Shown: positions 43,735 to 50,608 of the stretch, in pieces
Numbering within the stretch: the stretch's first letter is position 1
Layout: the number at the start of each line of letters is the position of its first letter
Assembly (NCBI RefSeq): GCF_965233615.1
Contig: NZ_OZ247495.1
Strand: one strand, 5' to 3'
Length of the DNA: 64,000 nucleotides
Origin: Pelagibius sp028280305
Lineage (GTDB): Bacteria > Pseudomonadota > Alphaproteobacteria > Kiloniellales > Kiloniellaceae
The notes under the pieces: model-generated
The model's input: the letters and a program-made list of their open reading frames with translations, nothing else
The model's database searches: none
Told to the model about the DNA's origin: nothing
Translations under genes and position numbers: made by a program

Positions 43735-43776
43735 CAAAAAAATGGGGCGAGGAACCGAACCTGGTTCCCCGCCCCG
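43735..43776 (-). terminator. Intrinsic terminator after flagellin 9
   Basis: 13-bp stem with one mismatch (43744-43756 with 43763-43775), followed on the minus strand by ATTTTTTT. It isolates flagellin 9 from flagellin 8. Confidence 0.9.
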
Positions 43777-43798
43777 TCCACCTCTGCCCAACGAGGTT

Positions 43799-44641
43799 TT
43801 ACTGGAGTAATCTGAGGAGTGCCTGCGGCAACTCGTTCGCCTGCGAAAGGGCCGATACCGAAGCCTGAACCAGAACCTGGGACGATACCAGCCTACTCTG
43901 TTCCGCCGCCAAATCGACATCCATAATGGAAGACTTTGCAGCCTCTATGTTTTCCAAGGACGTGGCTATCTGTTGGCCGCGGAACTCGAAACGGGAGACA
44001 AGACCACCAACCGTTGCCCGGGATTCGGAGATCAGATCGATTGCCCGATCGACCACCGACATCGCAGCCGAGGCGGCGCCGGCACTGGCAACGTTGGTCG
44101 TTGCCGTTATGCCGATCCCGGCGGCCGAATAGAAGTCGGCGCTGGCGGCCAGAGCGGAATAGGTCACGGTGATGTTGTCACCGGCTTCCGTGCCAACGAA
44201 GAAGTTCTGTGTCGTCGCACCGGTACCATCCAACAGGGAAGCGCCGTTGAACCGCGTCGTCTGGGCGATGGCCGTGATTTCCGAGCGTAGCTCCTGAAAC
44301 TCGGCGTCGATGAAGCCGCGCTCCGTGTTGGAAGGAACACCCGAGAGGGATTGCGCCGCCAGGGCCTTCATTCGCTGAAGCACGTCGGCAATACGCGCCA
44401 ATCCGCCATCGGCCACCTGGAGCACCGAGGCCCCCTGGGAGGCGTTCACGGACGACTGGCGAAGCACCGTCACATCGGCCAGGAGCCGCGTGCCGATGGC
44501 AAGGCCGGCCGCGTCGTCGGACGCTTTCACAATGCGCGAGCCTGACGCCAGTTTGGAAACCGAGTTCCCAGACATCATCGAATTGAAGTTCAGAAACCTG
44601 AGGGCCGAGTTGGCCGCGGTGTTCGTTGTTACTGTAGGCAT
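43799..44641 (-). CDS. Flagellin 9 (type B)
   Basis: Filament subunit of 280 residues, type-B ends as in flagellin 8. The core (GATTQNFFVGTEAGDNITVTYSALAASADFYSAAGIGITATTNVAS) differs. Single-gene unit with a sigma-54 promoter (44745-44760) and its own terminator. It is the copy nearest the second fliS gene. Confidence 0.96.
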   Translation of the reverse strand: MPTVTTNTAANSALRFLNFNSMMSGNSVSKLASGSRIVKASDDAAGLAIGTRLLADVTVLRQSSVNASQGASVLQVADGGLARIADVLQRMKALAAQSLSGVPSNTERGFIDAEFQELRSEITAIAQTTRFNGASLLDGTGATTQNFFVGTEAGDNITVTYSALAASADFYSAAGIGITATTNVASAGAASAAMSVVDRAIDLISESRATVGGLVSRFEFRGQQIATSLENIEAAKSSIMDVDLAAEQSRLVSSQVLVQASVSALSQANELPQALLRLLQ

Positions 44642-44744
44642 GGTCCACTCCAGTTACCTGCTAGGGCAGAGGCCCGGTGATCACCTGTCTCTTCCAAGTT
44701 CTGGATTGAGCAGACTCCCAATCACAGCCGGGCAAACCCTAAGA
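44642..44744 (-). promoter_or_regulatory. Type-B flagellin leader (flagellin 9)
   Basis: Hairpin GGGC-N4-GCCC (44664-44675), then TAGCAGGTAACTGGAGT ahead of the ATG, as in flagellin 8. Loop bases differ (CTCT versus ATTT) while stem and flanking sequence are kept. Confidence 0.6.
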
Positions 44745-44760
44745 AGCACAGACTGTGCCA
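44745..44760 (-). promoter_or_regulatory. Sigma-54 promoter of flagellin 9
   Basis: TGGCACA-GTCT-GTGCT on the minus strand, two deviations from consensus, correct GG/GC spacing; about 105 bases upstream of the ATG, as for flagellin 8. Confidence 0.82.
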
Positions 44761-45265
44761 ACTCTCGATTTTTCTATTTTCTCTTTTATTTACATATTCT
44801 TATCGCCGAGTACGCAACGGTACGAGGTCGGCATCGGCGACAGTTCGGGGAAAAAGCTGCAGCATTTCCGAGGAAAAGAATGCCGGGCTCAGGGGCGCCA
44901 TTGCCAGGCCTCGTCACGCCACGGCAATCGAAACACACCTTATGAATCACCCGGATGATCACCCGGATGAAACACCCGAGCAGGAACATCCCGAACCTGC
45001 TGCCAAGGTTCTCATCCCTGCTCCGACAAGCCAGACGGCAAGCCGATCAATCGACGAAAACCCAATTCTGGCACACACGCAGGATCTGCTCGAACGATCC
45101 GGCCCGCGGCCTTCCCTCCAGCGCCGCCTCTGACCCGGCAAACTCGGCAAGCTTGTCCAGCGGGCAGCAAGAACTGCAGGGCAAGAACCGCCACGGTTTT
45201 GATCGAGAGCCATGACCGTCGTTTTTTATTCATATATTTCAGAAGCTTATTCTACTTCACAAAAC
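44761..45265. other. Intergenic region between flagellin 9 and second fliS
   Basis: About 500 bases with no supported gene. Two CGGCAA half-sites (45136-45141 and 45145-45150) lie about 120 bases upstream of the fliS2 promoter. A 63-codon open frame (44942-45133) rich in His, Pro, Asp and Glu begins with a short repeated CACCCGGATGA unit; it has no convincing ribosome site. Confidence 0.4.
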
Positions 45266-45281
45266 TGGCCCGCCGTTTGCT
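45266..45281 (+). promoter_or_regulatory. Sigma-54 promoter of the second fliS operon
   Basis: TGGCCCG-CCGT-TTGCT: one deviation from consensus, correct spacing; about 130 bases before the fliS2 ATG. The fliK-flgD-flgE genes follow. Confidence 0.82.
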
Positions 45282-45409
45282 TCCTCTCATCCGGAATTGG
45301 ATTGACCAGAACTTTATCGCTGGCCGGTCCGGCGGCGCGACAAGGCGATGACGCCTCGGTGGCCTGCTGTTCTGGTGAGCTGTTCTGGAAAACAACCTGG
45401 AGAAAGATC

Positions 45410-45865
45410 ATGCCGCTTGAAGCAACCGAAGCATTTCGCAGCGAGGTCGCCCGCGCGCGTCCGACCCGCCTGGTGGTCATGCTTTATGATGAGGCCATCA
45501 CCGGCCTGGTCGCCGCCATCAATGCGATCAGGGACAATGACATCGAGGCGCGATGCAATCGCATCAACGTGGTCACGGAACTCGTCGCCACGCTGCACCT
45601 CAGCCTCGACATGGAAAAGGGTGGCGATGTGGCCGAACAGCTCGGCAGCATCTATCGCTTCATCCTGGGCCAGCTGATCCGCATCAACATCAGCAGCGAC
45701 GCCGAGAAAGCCGCTCAGATCATCGATGTCCTAAAGCCTCTGCGCGACGCCTGGGATGAAGTCGACCGGCGCGTCGAGAAGGGCGAAGACATCACGCTGG
45801 CCGAGGCTGCGATGCTGCAGCGCGTTGAAGCCGCCGGCAATCGTCTCTCAATTCACGCCGCCTAG
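45410..45865 (+). CDS. Second FliS-like flagellin chaperone
   Basis: A 151-residue FliS-family protein from the ATG at 45410 (GGAG site; the longer open frame is not supported). Core: TRLVVMLYDEAITGLVAAINAIRDNDIEARCNRINVVTELVATLHLSLDMEKGGDVAEQL. It shares the FliS fold pattern with copy 1 but is clearly diverged. It lies beside the type-B flagellins, in front of fliK, and is sigma-54-driven. A specialised role for type-B flagellins is inferred from location only. Confidence 0.88.
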   Translation: MPLEATEAFRSEVARARPTRLVVMLYDEAITGLVAAINAIRDNDIEARCNRINVVTELVATLHLSLDMEKGGDVAEQLGSIYRFILGQLIRINISSDAEKAAQIIDVLKPLRDAWDEVDRRVEKGEDITLAEAAMLQRVEAAGNRLSIHAA

Positions 45866-45919
45866 AGCAAGAACAGAGAAACGTTAAGACCCGTAGATGG
45901 AAAGCGCGCAGGTTCAGCG

Positions 45920-47635
45920 ATGCAAGTAAACAATTCTGAGTTCTTCAACCCGGCAGGCGTAGCGGCCCCGCCGGCTCAGGAACGGCCCGACGATGGTCTC
46001 TTCGACGCTCTCTTGCGCGAGGAAGAAGCACGTTATGAGAATCCGCCGCCCGTGGACGAGCGCCGTGACGACCATGCTCGTGACGACTATGTTGCGGAGA
46101 ATGATCGCCGGGAAGCAGAGGACCCTTATCGGGAACCTCCCCGGGCGGAGCGGAATGACTCTGCCAGCCGTGAAGACTCCGAGCGTCGGGAAGCTGAACC
46201 CCGGGCCGAGTCCGATGAGCGGCCGGAAGACCCCAACACCGATCGTGAAGACAGCGATCAACAGCCTCAAGGCGATGATCCGGATACCGGCACGGCCGCC
46301 GATGACGATTGGGCTGATGCTTCACCTGCTGTAAGCCCCGGCAACCCCCAGGCGACGGCTGCCGAGAAAAACGGAACCTCCCCGGCTCAGGGCGCGACAA
46401 CCGCCGCTGCCCAGGGCGCCTCTGCTGCTGCTAACGCTGGTACGGTCGGCAACAACGGAATGACCGGCGGCAATGGCGACACCTCCGGCAACGGCCAGAA
46501 GGGCGCCAACGCCGCTCAATCCGCTGGCAGCCAGGGGGCGGATGAAACCGCTTCCCCAGCGGCAACATCGTCAAACGGTCAGGCCGCCGCCTCGACGGCT
46601 TCACCTGGTAATACCTCAGCCACGGACAAACCGGTGAAGGCAGCCGGCGATGCCGGAAAGCCGGCGCCGAGCGCCGCTGCCGCTCAGACCACCTCGGGCC
46701 AGGCCGCAGCTTCGGCCCGCCCAGAGAACGGGAAGCCGACCGGCCAGCAGAACAATACCGCGCTGCCTGAAGACGTAAGGGTTACGACCGTCAGGGCGGA
46801 GAACGGGGCGGTAACATCCCGGCCCTCGGCCGCCTTGGGCGGCGGCGCCGCTACCGCTGCCTTGGCTGAGGAAGCCAAGCCAGCCGCCAGCCGCCCTGCT
46901 GCCGATGACAAGAAAACGGCCAAGACCACTGTCGGCGTGAACGCCGGTCCGGATGGGCTGAAAGGACAGAACGACACCGCCGCCAAGACAAACCGTCCCA
47001 TAGATGCCGGCACCATGGCCGCCAATAGCGGCAGCGCCAAGACGGCCGGCGAGGCAGCCACCGGTGGAACAGGTGGCGCTTCGGGCAATGGGCCGACGAC
47101 GCCCGGTCTGCAGACAGCCGGCACAGGCGCGCCCGCCGGCGGCCTGAGTGGCGGTTCAGTTCAGAACACCTCCTTTGCGGAAGCGATGAACAGCGCGCGT
47201 GGCGGAAACGCCCAGGCACCGGCCGAACAGATTGCCGTACAGGTTCAGAAGGCGGCTGCAGCCGGCAAAGAGCAGATCAACATCAAGCTGCACCCCGCCG
47301 AGTTGGGTCGGATCGAGGTTAAGCTGGAAACCGGCAACGACGGCGTTATCAGAGCCGTCATCTCGGCGGAGCGCTCTGAAACGCTTGATATGCTGCAACG
47401 CGATGCCCGCGGCCTTGAACGCGCGCTGCAGGACGCCGGTGTAAAGACCGACTCGGGAAGCCTCAACTTCAATCTGAAAGGCCAGCAGTTCGCCGATCAG
47501 GAGCGCCCCGAGGGACAGGCACAGGGCCAGTTGGCCGGTGAAACCGACGGCTTGAGCGATGATCCGCAGAACCTGGCCGCCAACCAGCAGCCGGCTCCGT
47601 CTTATCACGACGGCGCGCTGGACATCCGGGTCTAG
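45920..47635 (+). CDS. fliK: Hook-length control protein FliK
   Basis: Secreted molecular ruler that triggers the FlhB switch. The 571-residue protein has an acidic N-terminus (about 15-130, Asp/Glu/Arg-rich), a long Ala/Gly/Thr/Asn-rich middle and a C-terminal Flg_hook domain (about 430-520: EQINIKLHPAELGRIEVKLETGNDGVIRAVISAERSETLDMLQRDARGLERALQDAG). It precedes flgD and flgE, the usual hook-gene order. Confidence 0.93.
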   Translation: MQVNNSEFFNPAGVAAPPAQERPDDGLFDALLREEEARYENPPPVDERRDDHARDDYVAENDRREAEDPYREPPRAERNDSASREDSERREAEPRAESDERPEDPNTDREDSDQQPQGDDPDTGTAADDDWADASPAVSPGNPQATAAEKNGTSPAQGATTAAAQGASAAANAGTVGNNGMTGGNGDTSGNGQKGANAAQSAGSQGADETASPAATSSNGQAAASTASPGNTSATDKPVKAAGDAGKPAPSAAAAQTTSGQAAASARPENGKPTGQQNNTALPEDVRVTTVRAENGAVTSRPSAALGGGAATAALAEEAKPAASRPAADDKKTAKTTVGVNAGPDGLKGQNDTAAKTNRPIDAGTMAANSGSAKTAGEAATGGTGGASGNGPTTPGLQTAGTGAPAGGLSGGSVQNTSFAEAMNSARGGNAQAPAEQIAVQVQKAAAAGKEQINIKLHPAELGRIEVKLETGNDGVIRAVISAERSETLDMLQRDARGLERALQDAGVKTDSGSLNFNLKGQQFADQERPEGQAQGQLAGETDGLSDDPQNLAANQQPAPSYHDGALDIRV

Positions 47636-47653
47636 GGCGGAAGGAGAGCAAAA

Positions 47654-48421
47654 ATGGAAACCAGCCAAACACGCGCTCCCATAAACGGTGTGCCCTTTGT
47701 CGACGGCAACAGCAACGGCAGCCTGACAAACAACACCTCGCTTGCCGAGACCTTCGATACCTTCCTGACGCTGCTGACCACCCAGTTGCAGTACCAGGAC
47801 CCCTTGGACCCCATGGATACCAACGAGTTTACTTCGCAGTTGGTGGAATTCACGGGCGTCGAGCAGGCGATCGCCACCAACGACAAGCTGCAGGAGCTTA
47901 TCGCCCTGCAGAGCACCACCCAGTTGAACGATGCGGTCGGCTATATCGGCAAGACCGTCTCGGCGGACAGCATCATCCTGATGCTTCAGGACGGCAGTTC
48001 GACCATCAACTATGAGCTGGGCGCCAATGCATCGGAGGTCAACATTCTGATCATCGATGAGCTTGGCGAGACCGTACGAACCCTTGAGGGCGACACCGAG
48101 TTTGGTCCCCATGAAATCAACTGGGATGGCCTGGACGACGACGGCAAGCCCTTGGAAGACGGGCTTTACGGTTTCCTGGTGACCGCTGTCGACGCAGACG
48201 ATAACCCGGTTCCCCTGATTCAGGGGACAGCGGGTCAAGTTACCGGCGTGAAATCGGTGAACGGCCAAGTGATTGTCGAGATCGGGGAACTGGAACTCGA
48301 GCTCCGGAAGATCCTGTCGATCAAGGAGACCGATACCGCAGGCGGTGACACAGACCCACCCGCCAGCGAAGACCCTGATCCCCCCGCCGAGGGCGACAGC
48401 GATACGCCTGCCAGCAGCTAG
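47654..48421 (+). CDS. flgD: Hook assembly scaffolding protein FlgD
   Basis: Hook cap for FlgE polymerisation. The 255-residue protein has the N-terminal signature FDTFLTLLTTQLQYQDPLDPMDTNEFTSQLVEFTGVEQ, a FlgD/FlgE Ig-like domain (HEINWDGLDDDGKPLEDGLYGFLVTA) and an Asp/Pro-rich tail of about 30 residues. GGAGAG precedes the ATG. Confidence 0.96.
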   Translation: METSQTRAPINGVPFVDGNSNGSLTNNTSLAETFDTFLTLLTTQLQYQDPLDPMDTNEFTSQLVEFTGVEQAIATNDKLQELIALQSTTQLNDAVGYIGKTVSADSIILMLQDGSSTINYELGANASEVNILIIDELGETVRTLEGDTEFGPHEINWDGLDDDGKPLEDGLYGFLVTAVDADDNPVPLIQGTAGQVTGVKSVNGQVIVEIGELELELRKILSIKETDTAGGDTDPPASEDPDPPAEGDSDTPASS

Positions 48422-48531
48422 CTGACAGGGCCAAGAAGAGAAGAAGACGAACGAGAGATTGAGAGTTGATTTCAGGTCCGGAGCGTGTGGCGCAATAACA
48501 CGGCACCGGCTGTAACCAAGGAGACGAAGTC

Positions 48532-49800
48532 ATGAGTATCTACGGCGCTATGTTTGCCGGTGTGTCCGGACTGGCAGCCCAGAGTAATGCCCTCAGCATG
48601 ATCTCTGACAACATCGCCAACGTGAACACCGTCGGCTACAAGGGCGTGACTGCGCGCTTTTCGACCCTGGTCACGCAGGCGGCTACACAGACGACGCATA
48701 CGCCCGGCGGCGTGAACTCCTCGCCCTTTTCCTACATCGACCGTCAGGGGCTGCTTCAGGGCTCGGCCTCCGGCACCGATCTGGCGGTGGCCGGCCAAGG
48801 CTTCTTCGTGGTCAACGAAGCCGCGAACCCTGGCTTCGGTGACGACTTCTTCTTCACCCGGGCCGGGTCTTTCAATCCGGATCAGAACGGTAATCTGGTG
48901 AATACCGCCGGCTACTACCTGCAGGGCTACGACTTGCGCAACACGACGCCGCAGCCAAGCTCCAGTACCTTTACCGGCCTAACCACCGTCAACATTGCCA
49001 ATCTCTCGGGTAGTGCCTCGGCCTCCACGAACATTGCCCTCGGCGTCAACCTGCCCTCGACAGCGCCCACTACTGCGCCGGGCAACACCTTCTCGGTCAC
49101 GTCTCAGGTGTTCGACTCCCTCGGCAACGCCCACGACATGGATATCGTCTTCACCAAGACGGCTGCGAACACCTGGACCTGGGCCGCCAGCAACCCAACA
49201 CTGGACGGTGGTGCGACGTCATCGGCAACAGCCGCCGGTACGGGTACGATAACCTTTGCCACCGACGGTACGCCCTCGGCCTTCTCGCCGGCGGCCCCCA
49301 GCATCACCCTGACCGGCTTCACCACCGGTGCCGGCAACTCCACCATCACGCTGGATCTGGGTACGGTCGGCGCCACCGATGGCCTCACCCAGTTCGCCGG
49401 CGACTTCACGATCTCCAATATCGATCAGGACGGTGTGCGCTTCGGCAACTACACAGGCATAACCATCAGTGAAGAAGGCATCGTCACAGCCCTGTTCGAT
49501 AACGGGCAGAGACTGGACATCTATCAGCTACCGCTCGGCATGTTCCGCAATCCCAACGGCCTGGAAGCGCGGACCGGCAACGTCTACCTGGAGACCAACC
49601 GCTCCGGTAACTTCCAGCTCAATCTTGCCGGCAACGGCGGTGCAGGCGATGTGGCACCCGCGGCACTGGAAGCCTCCACAGTCGACCTGGCTGAGGAATT
49701 CACCAAGATGATCATCACCCAGCGCGCCTACTCCGCGAACACCAAGGTGATCACAACCGCGGATGACATGCTCGAAGAGCTGATCCGCGTGAAGCGATAA
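48532..49800 (+). CDS. flgE: Flagellar hook protein FlgE
   Basis: Hook subunit of 422 residues. N-terminus SIYGAMFAGVSGLAAQSNALSMISDNIANVNTVGYKG; C-terminus VDLAEEFTKMIITQRAYSANTKVITTADDMLEELIRVKR. The middle is Thr/Ala/Gly-rich. AAGGAG precedes the ATG. A 110-base gap separates it from flgD; no sigma-54 site was recognised there. Confidence 0.97.
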   Translation: MSIYGAMFAGVSGLAAQSNALSMISDNIANVNTVGYKGVTARFSTLVTQAATQTTHTPGGVNSSPFSYIDRQGLLQGSASGTDLAVAGQGFFVVNEAANPGFGDDFFFTRAGSFNPDQNGNLVNTAGYYLQGYDLRNTTPQPSSSTFTGLTTVNIANLSGSASASTNIALGVNLPSTAPTTAPGNTFSVTSQVFDSLGNAHDMDIVFTKTAANTWTWAASNPTLDGGATSSATAAGTGTITFATDGTPSAFSPAAPSITLTGFTTGAGNSTITLDLGTVGATDGLTQFAGDFTISNIDQDGVRFGNYTGITISEEGIVTALFDNGQRLDIYQLPLGMFRNPNGLEARTGNVYLETNRSGNFQLNLAGNGGAGDVAPAALEASTVDLAEEFTKMIITQRAYSANTKVITTADDMLEELIRVKR

Positions 49801-49813
49801 GTTAACAGCCTGA

Positions 49814-49855
49814 GGCCCGGTGTGCCGTAACCCTATGATTTTCGGCTGCCGGGCC
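49814..49855 (+). terminator. Weak hairpin after flgE
   Basis: 7-bp arms GGCCCGG/CCGGGCC with a 28-base loop and no T-run. Possible weak terminator of the fliS2-fliK-flgD-flgE unit. Confidence 0.3.
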
Positions 49856-49878
49856 ATTAAGGAACGCTTCAAGTTTTC

Positions 49879-49894
49879 TAAATCAAGCCTTAAC
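49879..49894 (+). promoter_or_regulatory. Candidate CtrA box upstream of sciP
   Basis: TAAA-N7-TTAAC, one mismatch, about 60-75 bases before the sciP start. It lies inside a CTAAATC...GATTTAG inverted repeat (49878-49906). In Caulobacter sciP is itself activated by CtrA. Confidence 0.5.
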
Positions 49895-49955
49895 TACCTG
49901 ATTTAGCGAATTTTAAACAGCGCGAGCCTATCCTTGGAAGCAATGAGAGTTTGTG

Positions 49956-50306
49956 ATGAACCACGGGAACTGTTTGATGTACTCCGACAGCTCAGGTAGG
50001 CCGAGCAACATCATAGGTCCGGCAGGCAAGCCGCTGACCCTTGACGACCTCCCCCCGCCCTCGACGAGGCGCTGGGTGATCCGTCGCAAGGCAGAGGTCG
50101 TGACCGCCGTGCGGGCTGGTCTCCTGACCTTGGAAGAGGCCTGCGAACGCTACAATCTCTCCGTCGAGGAGTTCCTTTCCTGGCAGAGCCTGATCGACAA
50201 GCACGGGATGCGCGGCCTGCGGACGACGCGCCTGCAGCAGTACCGGCGCGTGACCGGCCGCATGACCGGTCCGGAGAAGGGCGACGATAGTCACTCCGGT
50301 TCCTGA
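49956..50306 (+). CDS. sciP: CtrA inhibitor SciP (DUF1153)
   Basis: Small helix-turn-helix protein that binds CtrA and blocks activation of flagellar and other CtrA promoters in Caulobacter. The 116-residue protein contains the family core (PSTRRWVIRRKAEVVTAVRAGLLTLEEACERYNLSVEEFLSWQSLIDKHGMRGLRTTRLQQYRR, about 35-100). The ATG at 49956 is one choice; an in-frame ATG at 49977 has a GGGA site and is also plausible. It sits alone between flgE and fliF and ends at a terminator. Confidence 0.9.
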   Translation: MNHGNCLMYSDSSGRPSNIIGPAGKPLTLDDLPPPSTRRWVIRRKAEVVTAVRAGLLTLEEACERYNLSVEEFLSWQSLIDKHGMRGLRTTRLQQYRRVTGRMTGPEKGDDSHSGS

Positions 50307-50361
50307 CGCGACCGCCGGACAGTTCTGCCGGCAGGTTAACGAGACCTTACACTCTTGATCG

Positions 50362-50398
50362 AAACCCCGCCGGCATGATCCCGCGGGGTTTTCTTTTT
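50362..50398 (+). terminator. Intrinsic terminator after sciP
   Basis: AAACCCCGC and GCGGGGTTT arms with a 12-base loop, followed by TTCTTTTT. Separates sciP from the fliF operon. Confidence 0.92.
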
Positions 50399-50451
50399 AG
50401 GCATAGCCTTGGATACCGCACAAATGTGCGGAAAAAAATTCCCAGCAAGTA

Positions 50452-50464
50452 GGCAATATTTGCC
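50452..50464. promoter_or_regulatory. Candidate FlbD palindrome at the fliF promoter
   Basis: GGCAA-TAT-TTGCC, perfect arms. It lies 6 bases upstream of a CtrA-like box. In Caulobacter FlbD binds next to CtrA at the fliF promoter and represses it. Confidence 0.6.
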
Positions 50465-50470
50465 CCGCTG

Positions 50471-50486
50471 TTAACGACGCATTTAC
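50471..50486 (+). promoter_or_regulatory. Candidate CtrA box of the fliF operon
   Basis: TTAA-N7-TTTAC, one mismatch, about 125-140 bases before the fliF start. Located immediately beside the GGCAA palindrome. Confidence 0.55.
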
Positions 50487-50608
50487 CGGAACTGCCTAGG
50501 CTAAAAAACATAAGCCAGCCAATACGATGAACTGAGTTTGCTGGCTGCCCGAAGTCTTTTTGGTCGAGGACTTCGCCCCAGGGTCGGTAATGTTCAGGAC
50601 GGTACATT

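Larger units (their letters stand above)
35225..44641 (-). repeat. Array of nine tandem flagellin genes
   Basis: Seven type-A and two type-B flagellins, all on the minus strand. Type-A genes repeat every ~925 bases within 5-4-3-2-1 and again in 7-6. Transcription units inferred from promoters and terminators: 9; 8; 7-6; 5-4-3-2-1. Confidence 0.95.

Noticed and set aside
35225..44641. CRISPR-like or mobile-element origin for the repeats
   Set aside because: Repeats are whole flagellin genes with leaders. No short regular spacers, transposase or terminal inverted repeats were found.
44942..45133. 63-codon open frame rich in His, Pro and Asp between flagellin 9 and fliS2
   Set aside because: No good ribosome site; low-complexity start from a short repeat. 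Left in the intergenic note rather than called.
45212..45409. N-terminal extension of the second FliS
   Set aside because: The extension would run through the sigma-54 promoter. The ATG at 45410 has its own GGAG and matches the FliS start.
35123..45409. flbT and flaF flagellin regulators
   Set aside because: Looked for beside the flagellins, where Caulobacter and rhizobia have them. No matching small gene was seen; the FliS-like gene at 45410 carries the FliS pattern instead.
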